Below are positions 21,244 through 32,715 of a DNA stretch of 64,000 bases, piece after piece (position 1 is the stretch's first letter; every line of letters starts with the position of its first letter). The notes below the pieces were generated by a model. That model did no database searches, was not told where the DNA came from, and saw only the letters and a list, made by a program, of their open reading frames with translations. The position numbers and the translations under genes are program-made. Source of the DNA: Mikania micrantha (Eukaryota; Streptophyta; Magnoliopsida; Asterales; Asteraceae); contig CM018685.1 of assembly GCA_009363875.1 (NCBI GenBank), positions 55,501,087-55,565,086 of the forward strand, written 5' to 3'.

Positions 21244-24200
21244 TTATGTGAATAGGTGTGGATACTTTGATTTCATTTGATCTTCACGTTCGCAAGTATA
21301 CTCGGGTCCACGTTGCGAGTTCCATCGCACTTTAACGATTGGTATGCGACTACGTTTTAGCACTTTCATTTCTCTATCCATTACCTCTATTGGTTCTTCA
21401 CTGAACTGAAGTTTTTCATCAATATGTATCTCTTCGAGAGGTACAATCAATGATTCATCAGTTAAACATTTCTTCAGATTAGATACATGAAAGACATCGT
21501 GAATATTACTGAGTTCAAGAGGTAATTCAAGTCTGTAGGCCACTGATCCAATTCGTTCAAGAATTTTAAATGGCCCTACAAATCTTGGCGAAAGTTTACC
21601 TCGCTTTCCGAATCTGAAAATGCCTTTCCAAGGTGACACTTTCAACAGTACCCGATCACCTACTTGAAATTCGAGTGGTCTACGGCGATTATCAGCGTAA
21701 CTCTTTTGACGATCGCGAGCAGCTTTGATTCGTTCCTGAATGAGTGCAATCTTATCCGTTGTTTCCTGAATAAATTCTGGGCCTATGATTTGATTCTCGC
21801 CTACCTCTGACCAACAGATAGGTGATCTACACTTGCGCCCATAAAGTGCTTCGAATGGAGCGCATTGAATACAGGTATGGTAACTGTTATTGTAGGAAAA
21901 TTCCACAAGTGGAAGATGAATATCCCAGCTACCTCCAAAATCAATTACACAGCTTCTGAGCATGTCTTCAAGAGTTTGATTCGTTCGTTCAGTCTGCCCG
22001 TCAGTTTGTGGATGATAAGCTATGCTCATATTGATTTGCGTGCCCAGAGCATTCTAAAGAGTTTGCCAAAATCGTGACATAAATCGACTATCTCTGTCAG
22101 AAATGATAGAGATCGGTACTCCATGTCGAGATACAATCTCATTAACATAGAGTTTAGCGAGTCGATCCATAGAATAATCTTCTCGGATGGGTAAGAAATG
22201 CGCAGATTTCGTAAGGCGATCAACGATAACCCATATAGAGTCATGATTACGTGATGTTCTGGGTAATTTAGTAATGAAATCCATAGAGATCTGATCCCAT
22301 TTCCACATGGGAATCTCAGGTTATTGTAATAACCCAGAAGGTCGTTGATGTTCAGCCTTAACTTTGAGACATGTTAAACATCGATCCACGTATTCAGCTA
22401 TGTGTTTCTTCATTCCAGGCCACCAGTAAAAGTCTTTAAGATCTTTATACATTTTATCAGCACCTAGATGAATAGAATACCTGGATTTGTGCGCCTCATC
22501 CAAGATAATTGTTCGAGAGTTACCGAATAGAGGAACCCACATTCGGTCTTTGAAATACAACAGTCCATCGTCTTTGGTATCGAGTTTCTTATCTAATCCT
22601 CTCAGTCCCTCATCAGAATAGTTCGTTGCTTGTAAAGCTTGTTGCTGAGCTTCTTTAATTTGAGGAATTAGACTGGTTTGAATAGTCATACCTAACGCTT
22701 TTACACGTAACGGTTTAACTCGTTCCTTGCGACTTAAGGCATCGGCTACGACATTCGCTTTACCTGGGTGATAACGAATTTCACAGTCATAGTCGTTTAG
22801 AAGTTCAACCCATCTCCTCTGTCGCATGTTCAACATTTTCTGATCTAGAATGTGTTGGAGGCTTTTATGATCAGTGTATATAATACACTTAGTTCCGTAT
22901 AAATAATGTCTCCAAATCTTGAGTGCAAATACCACTGCACCAAGTTCTAGATCATGTGTGGTATAGTTCTTCTCGTGTACTTTCAGTTGTCGAGAAGCGT
23001 AAGCAATTACCTTATCCTTCTGCATTAGAACACACCCAAGACCTTGACGTGAAGCATCACAATACACTGTGAAATTATCAGTACCTTCCGGTAATGCCAA
23101 GATAGGTGCATTACAGAGTTTGTGTTTCAACAGTTGGAACGCCTCCTCCTGTTGAGAACTCCATATAAACGGTTGATTTTTCTGTGTCAATGTGGTCAGT
23201 GGCAAGGCTATCTTTGAAAAGTTCTTGATAAACCGGCGATAATAACCTGCCAACCCCAAAAATTGGCGTATTTCAGTCGGGGTTCGTGGTGTCTCCCATT
23301 GTTTCACCGCTTGAATTTTACTGGGATCCACGTGAATACCGTTCTCGTTCACAACATGACCAAGAAATTGAATTTCTCGTAACCAAAACTCACACTTAGA
23401 GAACTTGGCATATAATTTTTCACGTGCCAAAAGTTCTAAAATTAATTTCAAGTGTTGAGCATGTTCTTGTTGGTTTTGAGAATAAATGAGAATATCATCA
23501 ATAAACACAATCAAAAATTTATCCAGATAAGGTCTACATACCCGATTCATCAGATCCATGAAAACTGCAGGTGCATTGGTTAAACCAAACGGCATCACTA
23601 GAAATTCGTAATGTCCGTATCGAGTTCTGAAAGCAGTTTTAGGAATGTCATCATCATGAATACGTAACTGATGATATCCAGATCTTAAATCGATTTTTGA
23701 AAAATAAGTAGCACCTTGTAGTTGATCAAACAGATCATCGATACAAGGTAGTGGATAACGATTTTTGATTGTCAGTTTATTGAGTTCTCTGTAGTCAATA
23801 CACATCCTGAATGAACCATCTTTCTTTTTCACAAAAATAATAGGTGCTCCCCAGGGTGAGAAACTAAGTCTGATAAAACCTTTGTCTAACAGTTCTTGCA
23901 ATTGACCTGAAAGTTCTTGCATTTCTGATGGTGCAAGCCGGTACGGGGCTTTAGCAAAAGGTGCTGCACGTGGAATCAAGTCAATCCGAAATTCAACTTG
24001 TCTCACTGGGGGTAATCCTGATATGTCCTCAGGAAAATCCTTGACTACTGGAATATCTGTGATTTGTTTGGGTGAAGAATTATGCTCAGTCACATGTGCC
24101 AGGAAAGCATAACAGCCTTTTCTTAAAAATTTCTGAGCTCGCATACAAGATATGATACCAAGTTTTCTACCAGCTCGTTCTCCTTGAACTATCAGTGTAT

Positions 24201-25974
24201 TACCGTTAGGTAATGGAATACGGATCACCTTGTTTTGACAGACAACTTCCGCTTGGTTATCAGAAAGCCAGTCCATGCCCACAACGACATCAAAGCTCCC
24301 AAGCTCAATAGGAAGTAAATCAATATTGAAAAGATGATCATTCAGATTCAAGGAACATCCTTGAATAACACTGTTAGTTTTGATCAACTTGCCGTTAGCA
24401 AGTTCAATAACATAAGGAGTTTCTAGATCTACCGTAGGCAATGAAATTAATGATGCAAATTCAGGAGCGATAAAGCTTTTATCTGCTCCTGTGTCAAACA
24501 GAACTGATGCGTATAGATTATTAAGAAGAAACGTATGTGTAACAATATTTGCATCATGTCTCGCCTCGGTTGCACCAATCTGAAAAGCTCTCCCCCTAGC
24601 TTCAGTTCCCAGATTGGTGTGGTTGTTTGGACAGTTTCGTATGAGATGATCAGGGCTTCCACATTTGTAACATGACCGGTTGGTTTGAGTGGTTTGTCGT
24701 GGTGCTTGGTTTGGTGTCTGAGCAGGAAAGTTACAATATTTAGCATAATGTCCAACTCGGTTACAGTTCAGACAAACAGGACATGGTCCCGTGTGATGGA
24801 GTGGACACTTATTACATTTGGGCGCCTGCCCAGTATAAATTTTCCTCTCAGGAACATTTGCACCATAGTTCTTCACCGTTGGTTTGTTCTGACTAATCTC
24901 ATCCGGAGCCCTTGTTTTGTTCTTACCAAACCACTTTCGTTTGGTACCTTTTGACACATTCGAGGTACCGACATTACCACTACTATGAACCGTCTGAGGC
25001 TTCAAAGACAAAGTACCACTCCTTACCGCCTCATTGGTAAGCTTAGTGGTCAAAAGAATCGTATGTTTCAGGGTTGTAGGTTCAGCAGCAGTCACCATTC
25101 CTCGTATCTGAGGAATCAGACCTTTAATGTACTTCTCGATTAAAGCAGCTTCCGTAGGAAACATATCAGGAAGTAAACAAGTGAGTTCATGAAAACGATC
25201 GGTGTATGCAAGACAGTCAGCACCGATCATCGAGTGATTCCAGAATTCCTCCTGGAGTTTTTGAATTTCAGTAATTGGGCAATACTCTGATCTAATCAGA
25301 GTTTTGAAATCATTCCAGCCCATTGAGTCGACTGTGGCTGAACCCAAAGTCTTGGCCTGGGTATTCCACCAGGTTAAAGCAGAGTCTTTCAAAGAACAGG
25401 CAGCATAAGACACCTTATGCTCCTCCAAACACTGACTGATTTTAAGCTTAGTTTCCATCTCCTCAATCCACCTTAACAGACCAGCCGCTCCTTCCTTGCC
25501 AGTAAAAGTCGGAGGGTTACAGGAAGCAAACTACTTGTAAGTACATCCCTGTCGAGGTGGATCAGGAGTAATTGTAGCCGTACCAGTGGTGGTATGTGTT
25601 ACAACATGGCCACCTGTAGCATTATGTTCAACATGATCGTGTTCCCCACCAGAAACTGAGATGATATGTGGTTGGTGTTGTGTCAGAACACCACAAGCAG
25701 ATAATTGTTCACGCACAATTCGAGCTATCATAGCTTCATTTGTTTTAGATCCGCTTGTACCAGCAGGTGGAACAATGCCTGCTCCAGGGTTCACTGGTGG
25801 AGTAGTATTCGTTTCCAAGTTCCCCGGTGGGATCACGTTTGCTTCCGGATTAACATGTGGATCCGGATTAGATTCAACATTCAGAGGTGGAATTTGATTC
25901 GGTTCAGGGTTGGTAATATTCTTAGCAGCTTTCTTAGCTGGTCGACCTCTTTTAGGGCCCATTAATCTGCTCAC
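21244..25974 (-). pseudogene. Chromovirus gag-pol, one frame with three in-frame stops
   Basis: Reading from MSRLMGPKRGRPAKK at 25,974, one frame runs 1,576 codons to the stop at 21,244. Gag is followed by two zinc knuckles (CLNCNRVGHYAKYC and CYKCGSPDHLIRNC, about 24,630-24,775). Next come a protease with DTGA (24,483-24,494), reverse transcriptase with FIDDILIYS near 23,495, RNase H with YCDAS and TDHKS, the integrase zinc finger, the integrase core (MDFITKLP, SDRDSRF, EALYGRKC) and a chromodomain-like tail. Stops occur at 25,531-25,533 (TAG in gag, between GCTYK and FASCNPP), 22,321-22,323 (TAA after SGLLQ) and 22,054-22,056 (TAG after FWQTL). The last two replace glutamines that are normal in this family. 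No frameshift is present. The conserved Trp of the chromodomain motif is Cys (EYTCERED). The copy is probably non-autonomous. Confidence 0.93.
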
Positions 25975-26328
25975 AAGCAGACAAATTCAGGTCAGTTTAA
26001 GAATATTAAAGATATAACCCATCACATGATTTCAATCATATTCAGTTATACTGAAAATTTATATTGAAATGTGATTATAAAGAATATAGTATAACTACAT
26101 GAATTCAGTCCAGACATGTTCGTATTACACACAGATCACACAATTGTTTGTAGTTATACTTAGTCCTGTTATTTCGAAAACATGTTAGAGTCTTACCCAG
26201 CTCTTTGCATTGCAATACATGTTTTTAGAAATATGTTCATACAGGACTAGGACATGTTCTCACACAAGTTCTCTAATATGTTCTCAGTTCATACTTTAAG
26301 TTCTCATACAGACAATAGATATGTTCTC
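25975..26328 (-). other. Leader between hairpin array and gag
   Basis: Untranslated AT-rich sequence just upstream of gag on the - strand. No conserved frame. Confidence 0.6.
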
Positions 26329-26804
26329 GTACAGTATGGCTCTCGTACTGTACTTTAGTTACAGACATGTTCACTATTAGATACGTTCACAATTCAGACA
26401 TGTTCTCGTACAGTATGGCTCTCGTACTGTACTTAAATTACAGATATGTTCACAATTAGATACGTTCACAATTCAGACATGTTCTCGTACAGTATGGCTC
26501 TCGTACTGTACTTTAGTTACAGACACATTCACATTCAAACATGTTCTCGTACAGTATGGCTCTCGTACTGTACTTTAGTTACAGACACATTCACATTCAA
26601 ACATGTTCTCGTACAGTATGGCTCTCGTACTGTACTTTAGTTAAAGACACATTCACATTCAAACATGTTCTCGTACAGTATGGCTCTCGTACTGTACTTT
26701 AGTAACAAATATATTTGCATACAGTATTGCTCCCGTACTGTATTTCAGCAAAATATATTTTTCAGTTCGATATATTCGCATACAGTATTGCTCCCGTACT
26801 GTAT
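26329..26804 (-). repeat. Array of eight perfect hairpins between extra ORF and gag
   Basis: Eight 25-bp hairpins, each two 8-bp arms and a 9-bp loop, lie at 26,329-26,353, 26,408-26,432, 26,487-26,511, 26,549-26,573, 26,611-26,635, 26,673-26,697, 26,719-26,743 and 26,780-26,804. Six have arms GTACAGTA/TACTGTAC with loop TGGCTCTCG (+ strand). The last two have ATACAGTA/TACTGTAT with loop TTGCTCCCG, so both sides of the outermost pair changed together. Spacing is 79, 79, 62, 62, 62, 46 and 61 bp. The array would fold in either strand of the RNA. Its role is unknown; packaging, dimerisation and translation control are options. Confidence 0.9.
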
Positions 26805-27168
26805 TTCAGCGACATATATATTTTAGTTCGACATGTTCTCATATAGATACATTCGTACACAATTATGTTCTCACACAGAAATATTTAGTTATAATTCACA
26901 CACAAAGTTCATTATACAAACAGACATATGAAAGCACCCATATTTTTACAATGCCATAGTTTCATACATACAGAGTTTTAATACAACCAAAAGTCATGAT
27001 ACTCTAAACCAACAACATCATACACTACCTCTCACAAACTCGGGATCCGTCCATATCAAAATGTCCCGTTCTCACAACTACTGATCACACTATATCACAT
27101 CCTCAACCTATCCGCATAGTGCTAATGAGATTTACAATGACAATCCCAAAATAACCATCTGAACATAC

Positions 27169-27924
27169 TCATCGTATGAAATACGATAAACAAGAAAATA
27201 TAATGGCCACAGCAGCCATAGTCACAGCCAGGACTATCATCCTGGTCTCGAAGCTAACCGTCTCCAACCAAACCAAAAACTCTCGAACTCGCACTAAACC
27301 TGCCCTCATTACCTCCACCTGCTGCCAAAACGCAGCAACTATCCTCTGCCTCCAAGTCCTACTAAACCGCTCCTCAACGGTAGTCCTCCAAGCCTGGGTG
27401 TCAATGCCCATAAGATTCACCTGCTCCATCAGAGTCAGATGTGAGGTGAGAATCTCCAATACAATGTTACGAGTATCCTCAAGGAGCGTATGGTGCTGAT
27501 GTACCTCCTGCCTCAGACCCTGCAAGTCCTGGGCGACTTGCTGCACATGGGCCCTCAGCTCTGCTTGGCGAGAGGATTCTCCCACCTCATGAATGGTCGG
27601 AGGCTCATCCCGCTGTGCCATATGATGTCTGGGAGGTAATCCAGTGGTCTTGCGAGCCTGTCCCCGCATCCTCCTAAGTCCATCCCATGCTGGGGCTCTC
27701 GGTGGAGATGGCATAGGTGCTGGTTCATGTGCTGGTGCTGGTGGTGGCGGCGGCACCGGTACTGGCTCAGGTAGTGGTGGTATAGGAGGCACTGCAGATG
27801 CATGTGATGCTAATGACACCGCCTCCGAAGGATCTGAGTCAGATCCAGAACTGGAACTGGGCGTATCGTCCACCATGACATATGGAAACCTCTGATATAT
27901 ATATCTCTCTCCTTGGTCTGCCAT
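27169..27924 (-). CDS. Extra ORF upstream of gag: Pro-rich, coiled-coil, tail-anchored protein
   Basis: An intact 251-codon frame in the sense orientation of the chromovirus, between the primer-binding site and gag. Residues 20-45 are Ser/Asp/Ala-rich, 46-80 are proline-rich (runs of PPPPPAP), about 118-168 look like a coiled coil (heptad-spaced L, V and I around AQDLQGLRQEV), and 229-249 are a hydrophobic helix followed only by Arg. That predicts a tail-anchored membrane protein. The start codon sits in a good plant context (GCGATGGC). Extra ORFs upstream of gag are known in Ogre-type elements but are not standard in chromoviruses. I do not recognise the family. Unlike gag-pol, this frame has no stop. 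Confidence 0.75.
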   Translation of the reverse strand: MADQGERYIYQRFPYVMVDDTPSSSSGSDSDPSEAVSLASHASAVPPIPPLPEPVPVPPPPPAPAHEPAPMPSPPRAPAWDGLRRMRGQARKTTGLPPRHHMAQRDEPPTIHEVGESSRQAELRAHVQQVAQDLQGLRQEVHQHHTLLEDTRNIVLEILTSHLTLMEQVNLMGIDTQAWRTTVEERFSRTWRQRIVAAFWQQVEVMRAGLVRVREFLVWLETVSFETRMIVLAVTMAAVAIIFSCLSYFIR

Positions 27925-28262
27925 CGCTGTATAAACAGAATTCTCAGATTAGTACCATGAAATAAATATTGAATAAAATATTCAACATAACCATGATATG
28001 AGACGTCATCCCTCCTTAACACAACTATTCGTCTTTACTGTTATAAATGTTCTGCTTGTATCAAATCAAACTAGAATGCACACGTGCTGCGAATTTCAGT
28101 TATGCTGGCCACTCATAACTGAGATCCGTACCACCTGATTATCCTGGCTTAATTCAAAACAAGTTTTGTTCGTTATTAATGTGTCGGTGCTCTCTGTGTC
28201 ATTATACGAGCCTATGGTTATATTCTAGGTTTCTAAGTCAACCTAATTCTCTATAACCTGTG

Positions 28263-28274
28263 GCTCTGATACCA
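28263..28274 (-). other. Primer-binding site, initiator tRNA-Met
   Basis: On the - strand TGGTATCAGAGC lies three bases inside the 5' LTR, complementary to the 3' end of plant initiator tRNA-Met, the usual primer for these elements. Confidence 0.95.
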
Positions 28275-28277
28275 CCC

Positions 28278-30373
28278 TGTCACACCCCCACCCCTCGCCA
28301 CCTCGTGCCTGGTCTGACGTCACCGAACCGGTTGCGGAAGCATAGTGGTGATGTCTCCGAGGTGAGGGGTGACTTACTTGAACCGATATCATAAGCACAC
28401 AGATTAACTTAAAGTAAACTTATTACAAGGATGTCGCAATCACAATTACATTACAGCTATATTTATTTAATTACAATATTAATTATACAAGTGCAAATAT
28501 CCCAAAAGTGCATCCTCACCGCCTATTACTGTTTACCTGCAAAAAAATGTTTGAGTTTGAAACGTCAGCACAAAGCTGGTGAGTTCGACAGTTCAATTTA
28601 AAACAATATGATATGATAAGCACGTTCTCTAAAGTTCAGTTCCGGATAACCATGGGACCCGTATCTAGTTCCTTTCGGACGTCTAGTTCAGTTCTCAAGA
28701 TATTACCCGTCGGTACATATCTTAGTGCCTCATTATCTTAATGTCTATCATACCATTAAGAAGTTCAGGAAACAGATAACAAACATTCACACAAGGGGAG
28801 ATGCAATCCTCCCAGCGAATGGGGTGTCAACCAATAGTACTATCAATGTTTTCTGTTCGGCCACACATGGGTTCACTAGATACAGTTCAAGAATGAGGAC
28901 TTTCAGTTCCATGATAGAGTTCAGTCTACAGGCAAAATCCCATGAAATCCCATAAAATCACATGAAATCACACAGATATCATTGATGCATATCATATGTT
29001 CAGACAACAGTTTGCAGAGTTTCCCCGATGTTTATAAAAGATTAAAAATAAAAAGGGGTTGTACGAAACTCACGTGATGATATAAAGGTAGCAAAATCTC
29101 TCAAAGCTAACAACAAAGAGCTGATTCTGCATTTAATTATATTTAATGAATTATTTATGTTCTAGTTCACTGATTAGATCTTCCTGAACGTTCAATGTCA
29201 AAGACATTGCTGAGTAAATCATCAACTCGATATTAATTATGTATTTAATTAATTTAAGGTTATATCATACAATGTATGATAATGTAGGAACCTACATTGC
29301 ATTAGATTCCTAATTCAAAGTTGATGACACTCTTGATTAATCAGAATAATCTCTGATTAACCAGATAGTTGATGTTGTTGATTATGATACTGTAACAGTT
29401 TCTAGATAATTTAATGGCTTAGGAAGGATCAATCCTTGTTATTGATTACCCAAATATCATGAGATATCACAATGTAGTATCATAATAGATGTAATAACCA
29501 TGTTAAACATACTAATCTGACTGTTATCATAAACATCAGATAATCGTTCCAATGAGTATGTTAATGATTGTGATTAGTTTGAAACACATGGATTTAACCT
29601 TGCATTTCAAGGATTAATCCAACTAATCACCTACATTGTTATAATGAAATGGGTTAAACCATTATAATCATAGTTATGGTTTCATGCAAACCGGACATTA
29701 CAACGGATCAAAACAAGGATTTAACCGTTAGAACTTCATGTTCTTTGTTTATAATCAATCCTAGCCTTCATCTAGGCAGTAATCAACAATCCTAACTATG
29801 TCATTACGTTCAAAATCAAGATCTAATCAATCAAAATCAAACTAGAAGGTTTAAACGGATCATTACCTAATCAGACGGATTTCTGACTTTAAAACGATGA
29901 TCAGAACTTGAAAACACGTTCACGGTTGCAATCGGTGGAGTCCAGTAGCTTCAAATATGAGTTTTGATGGTGAAAGTATGTGTTTTCGTCGTTTGAAAGT
30001 AGAACAGACGCAAGAAGAAGAAGAATAATCTTCTTGCATGAAATCTGATGAAGTAGATCAGATTTCTGCACCGCCACATCCGTCGCGTACCGCGACCAGA
30101 AGCCCAAAAAGGCTTCGCGTACCGCGGAGGACTTCCAAGCCCACCTCCGCGTACCGCGGCAAGTCCAGTCGACCAATACTTAGAAATTTTTCTTCGTTTT
30201 ACGATTCCGGGCAATCCAGGACTCCGTTTTGAACACGGTTTTCGCTCACATTCATCATTTCTCACCTACTATCAACCTGTAATAATTACAATTGTTAAAT
30301 CAACATGGATTTCTTGAACGATCAAATGTGCTCACGTCATTGATGACGTAAATTCTCGTATGCAACTGTCACA
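28278..30373 (-). repeat. 5' LTR of the chromovirus
   Basis: 2,096 bp, nearly identical to the 3' LTR. The GC palindromes lie at 30,083-30,095, 30,116-30,126 and 30,147-30,159. The promoter must lie here, but I could not choose between several TATA-like sites. Confidence 0.95.
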
Positions 30374-30378
30374 GAAAT

Positions 30379-30951
30379 AAATATGTGCTCTGGTGTTTCA
30401 TGGTGTTCATCTCAAAAAATACACCAACAAGACTCTAAATACATTCTCCTTTGAGTCAAAGCAACCTTAGTGGATAGTCTATCCGATTCAGCGCCATGCC
30501 ATAAAATTTACTTTTTTGGAATCCAATTATTCCAAAAAAACGAATAAGACAAGCTCGATTGATTATTGTATTGTAAAACCCTTTTGATACTTTGTACCGT
30601 GAATTCTCCTTCTTTTCCAATATTCCATCTCCATCTATCATTGCATGGGTTAAACTGGAATGAGGCTATGAGATTAGAAAGTGTTGATATCTGTTGTTGC
30701 TCGGTCAATGTAAATGCCTGGACGGTCAACTGAAATTGTATTCTAATCAAACCCCCAATCAGCCTTACCCGGTCTGCAATCTTGCATCCTTTCGACGATT
30801 CAATTGAAAACAAATCAGGAAACCGATTGATTAAAGGTTCAGTACCTAACCAAGTTCAATCCAAAAAAAGATCTCATTATCATTACCAGGCACCCCAATA
30901 ATAGCATTGCTGATGTTCACTCCAACTTCCATAAGGTCCGAAGTATTTTTG
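30379..30951 (-). pseudogene. LINE segment: zinc-binding (zf-RVT) region
   Basis: The frame gives FFWIELG, FSIESSKGCKIADRV, RWRWNIGKEGEFTVQSIKRV and FFWNNWIPKK, the region after reverse transcriptase in plant LINEs, with several stops and shifts. It is bounded by the chromovirus on one side and the copia-type LTR on the other. Confidence 0.85.
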
Positions 30952-31235
30952 TGTTGCCCAGAATGATCAAATAATCAAACCAAATTCAAGAACATCAAAG
31001 AATAACCAAAATGAATTTATACGCATGTATCTATTCTCTAGATATGAACGCATGTTTACAATTTTGACATAACCATGGTTTATATAGCCTAACTATGGTT
31101 ATAAAGTTTCACTTTTGACACTAAATACTCTTGTATAATTACAAGGTTACATATTTAACTCAAAACATAACTTTTGACTTATATACAAACTTAACCTATT
31201 AACTTTCAAACTTGGATAAACAATTAAGGCTAACA
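30952..31235 (-). mobile_element. Copia-type LTR inserted in the LINE
   Basis: On the - strand this 284-bp block starts TGTTAGCCTTAATTG and ends CATTCTGGGCAACA. Immediately upstream on that strand is AGGGGGGTGAA, a good polypurine tract, so it is a 3' LTR. It contains a GGCTATATAAACC promoter-like stretch. The matching 5' LTR is not present on the other side. Confidence 0.7.
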
Positions 31236-32715
31236 TTCACCCCCCTAATTGCTGACCCAAGTTTGAGTCTTCACTTCAATATCTTCATTGTCTTCTTTGC
31301 TTGATCATATCACATGTTCACATTAAGCATTCTTGGTTCTTCTCGAATTTTGTTTGCTTCACACAACTTGATTCTTTCTGCGTAGATTTCTTCACTCCAA
31401 CTTGCTTCACGAACTTTTGGATCTCTTGATTTGTTTCTCACAAATGACTTTCACGGTTTGACTTTTATAGTTTTGACTTTCATATTATTGATTGTTTCAC
31501 ACAACTAACTTACACAGTTCTTTATTTTGTTTCACAACCAAACTTTCACAGTTTCTTTTCTTTGTTTCACACAAACAACTTTCACAATTTCTTTTCTTTT
31601 TCTTTCGAATTCAAATGCAAATTTTATGAATACAATCGTGTTTTAAACTGAGAAATCTTCCTCTTTTGGTCCTCTTGACCCAATTGCTTTGAAAAGATGG
31701 CTACATGATCCCTCATGAATCTGCCACACTCACCAATGAAACACGCATTGCCTTCTCTTGAATTTGCACTTGACTCGTTATGCTTTTGGTTCCAATCACT
31801 CATCTCAAACACAGCCCTCATGGCTTTTTTTATTGATGGAACAAATCACATGCAAACAACTGTAGCCCTCATGGCTTCTTTTCCTCTAGTGATGAACCAA
31901 AATCACATGCAAAAACAATAATAATAGCCCTCATGGCCTTAATCCTTGGTCAGCAATGGCAAACACCCACAAAATCTCTTTATCTTTTGTGATGCTAGAG
32001 CACATACAACAAATTTCACATTTGTTTCTGGTCTCTCACAGAACTGGTAGCAGCCCTTTGGATATGATTTTCAACCAAAAAAAAAAACAACACAAAAATG
32101 GTTCTTGATTTCAGACGAGTTGCAACAAGTCAACAACAAGCAATCCTTTCAACACAATCTGCAAATCCTTTTTCAAACTTGCAAATGAAAACAAACACCC
32201 AAACACTTGGATCCTTTGTGGTCAACAAAAATCTCTGATCTTATTGAATTGCCTCTTTTTAATTCAATATATGAAGGAAAACAATCACCTTTATTATTCT
32301 TTGATTTAATCCACGTGAATAAACAATCTAACTTTCTCCTTTTTTGAGTTATTTTGAGAAAAGTCAAATTACACTTTCTGCTGTGCTTTCTGAATTTTTG
32401 ACTGTATAACCAACAAAAGAACTACACTTTTGTTTTGTATTTCTTTTTTTCAAATTACGGCAGCCCACTCGTTGGATTAAAAAAGGGTAAAACAACCCTC
32501 TCTGGTTTTAATTTTCCAATGAATAAACAACAAACATCCCAGATTCTTTTGGTTTCTGATAGAATAACCAATTGACTGAACAAAAGCAACAATAGCCTTT
32601 TGTTGTTTATTTTTTTTATCCAAACCAATGGCAATAGCCTCACCAACAGACCAAAAATAAACACAATCTAATTTTTTTGTTCTTGGTCGATGAGTCAATA
32701 CCAATTGCAAGTAAT
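31236..32715 (-). mobile_element. Internal part of the copia-type insertion, non-coding
   Basis: About 1.5 kb between the 3' LTR and the resumed LINE. No gag or pol frame is visible. AGCCCTCATGGC recurs at 31,813, 31,864 and 31,926 (+ strand). The LINE sequence resumes after WWWRL at about 32,715, so the insertion lacks its 5' LTR. It is probably a truncated non-autonomous element. Confidence 0.5.

Larger units (their letters stand above)
19086..30373 (-). mobile_element. Complete Ty3/gypsy chromovirus, 11.3 kb, inserted in the LINE
   Basis: Bounded by TGTCACAC and CTGTCACA and flanked by the 5-bp duplication GAAAT (19,081-19,085 and 30,374-30,378). The order on the - strand is 5' LTR, PBS, extra ORF, hairpin array, gag-pol, PPT, 3' LTR. 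The LTRs are 2,095 and 2,096 bp and differ at six sites plus one indel, so insertion is recent. Pol order (protease, RT, RNase H, integrase, chromodomain-like tail) and the C-terminal KVRWN..GPEYT motif point to a Tekay/Del-like chromovirus. The gag-pol frame carries three stops, so this copy probably cannot move on its own. Confidence 0.95.

Noticed and set aside
26329..26804. CRISPR-like array
   Set aside because: Spacing is regular, but spacers are similar to each other and the locus is inside a plant retrotransposon; it is a hairpin minisatellite.
27555..27895. Overlapping frames in both strands of the extra ORF
   Set aside because: Composition effect of the proline-rich codons; only the 251-codon frame has a good start and a coherent domain layout.
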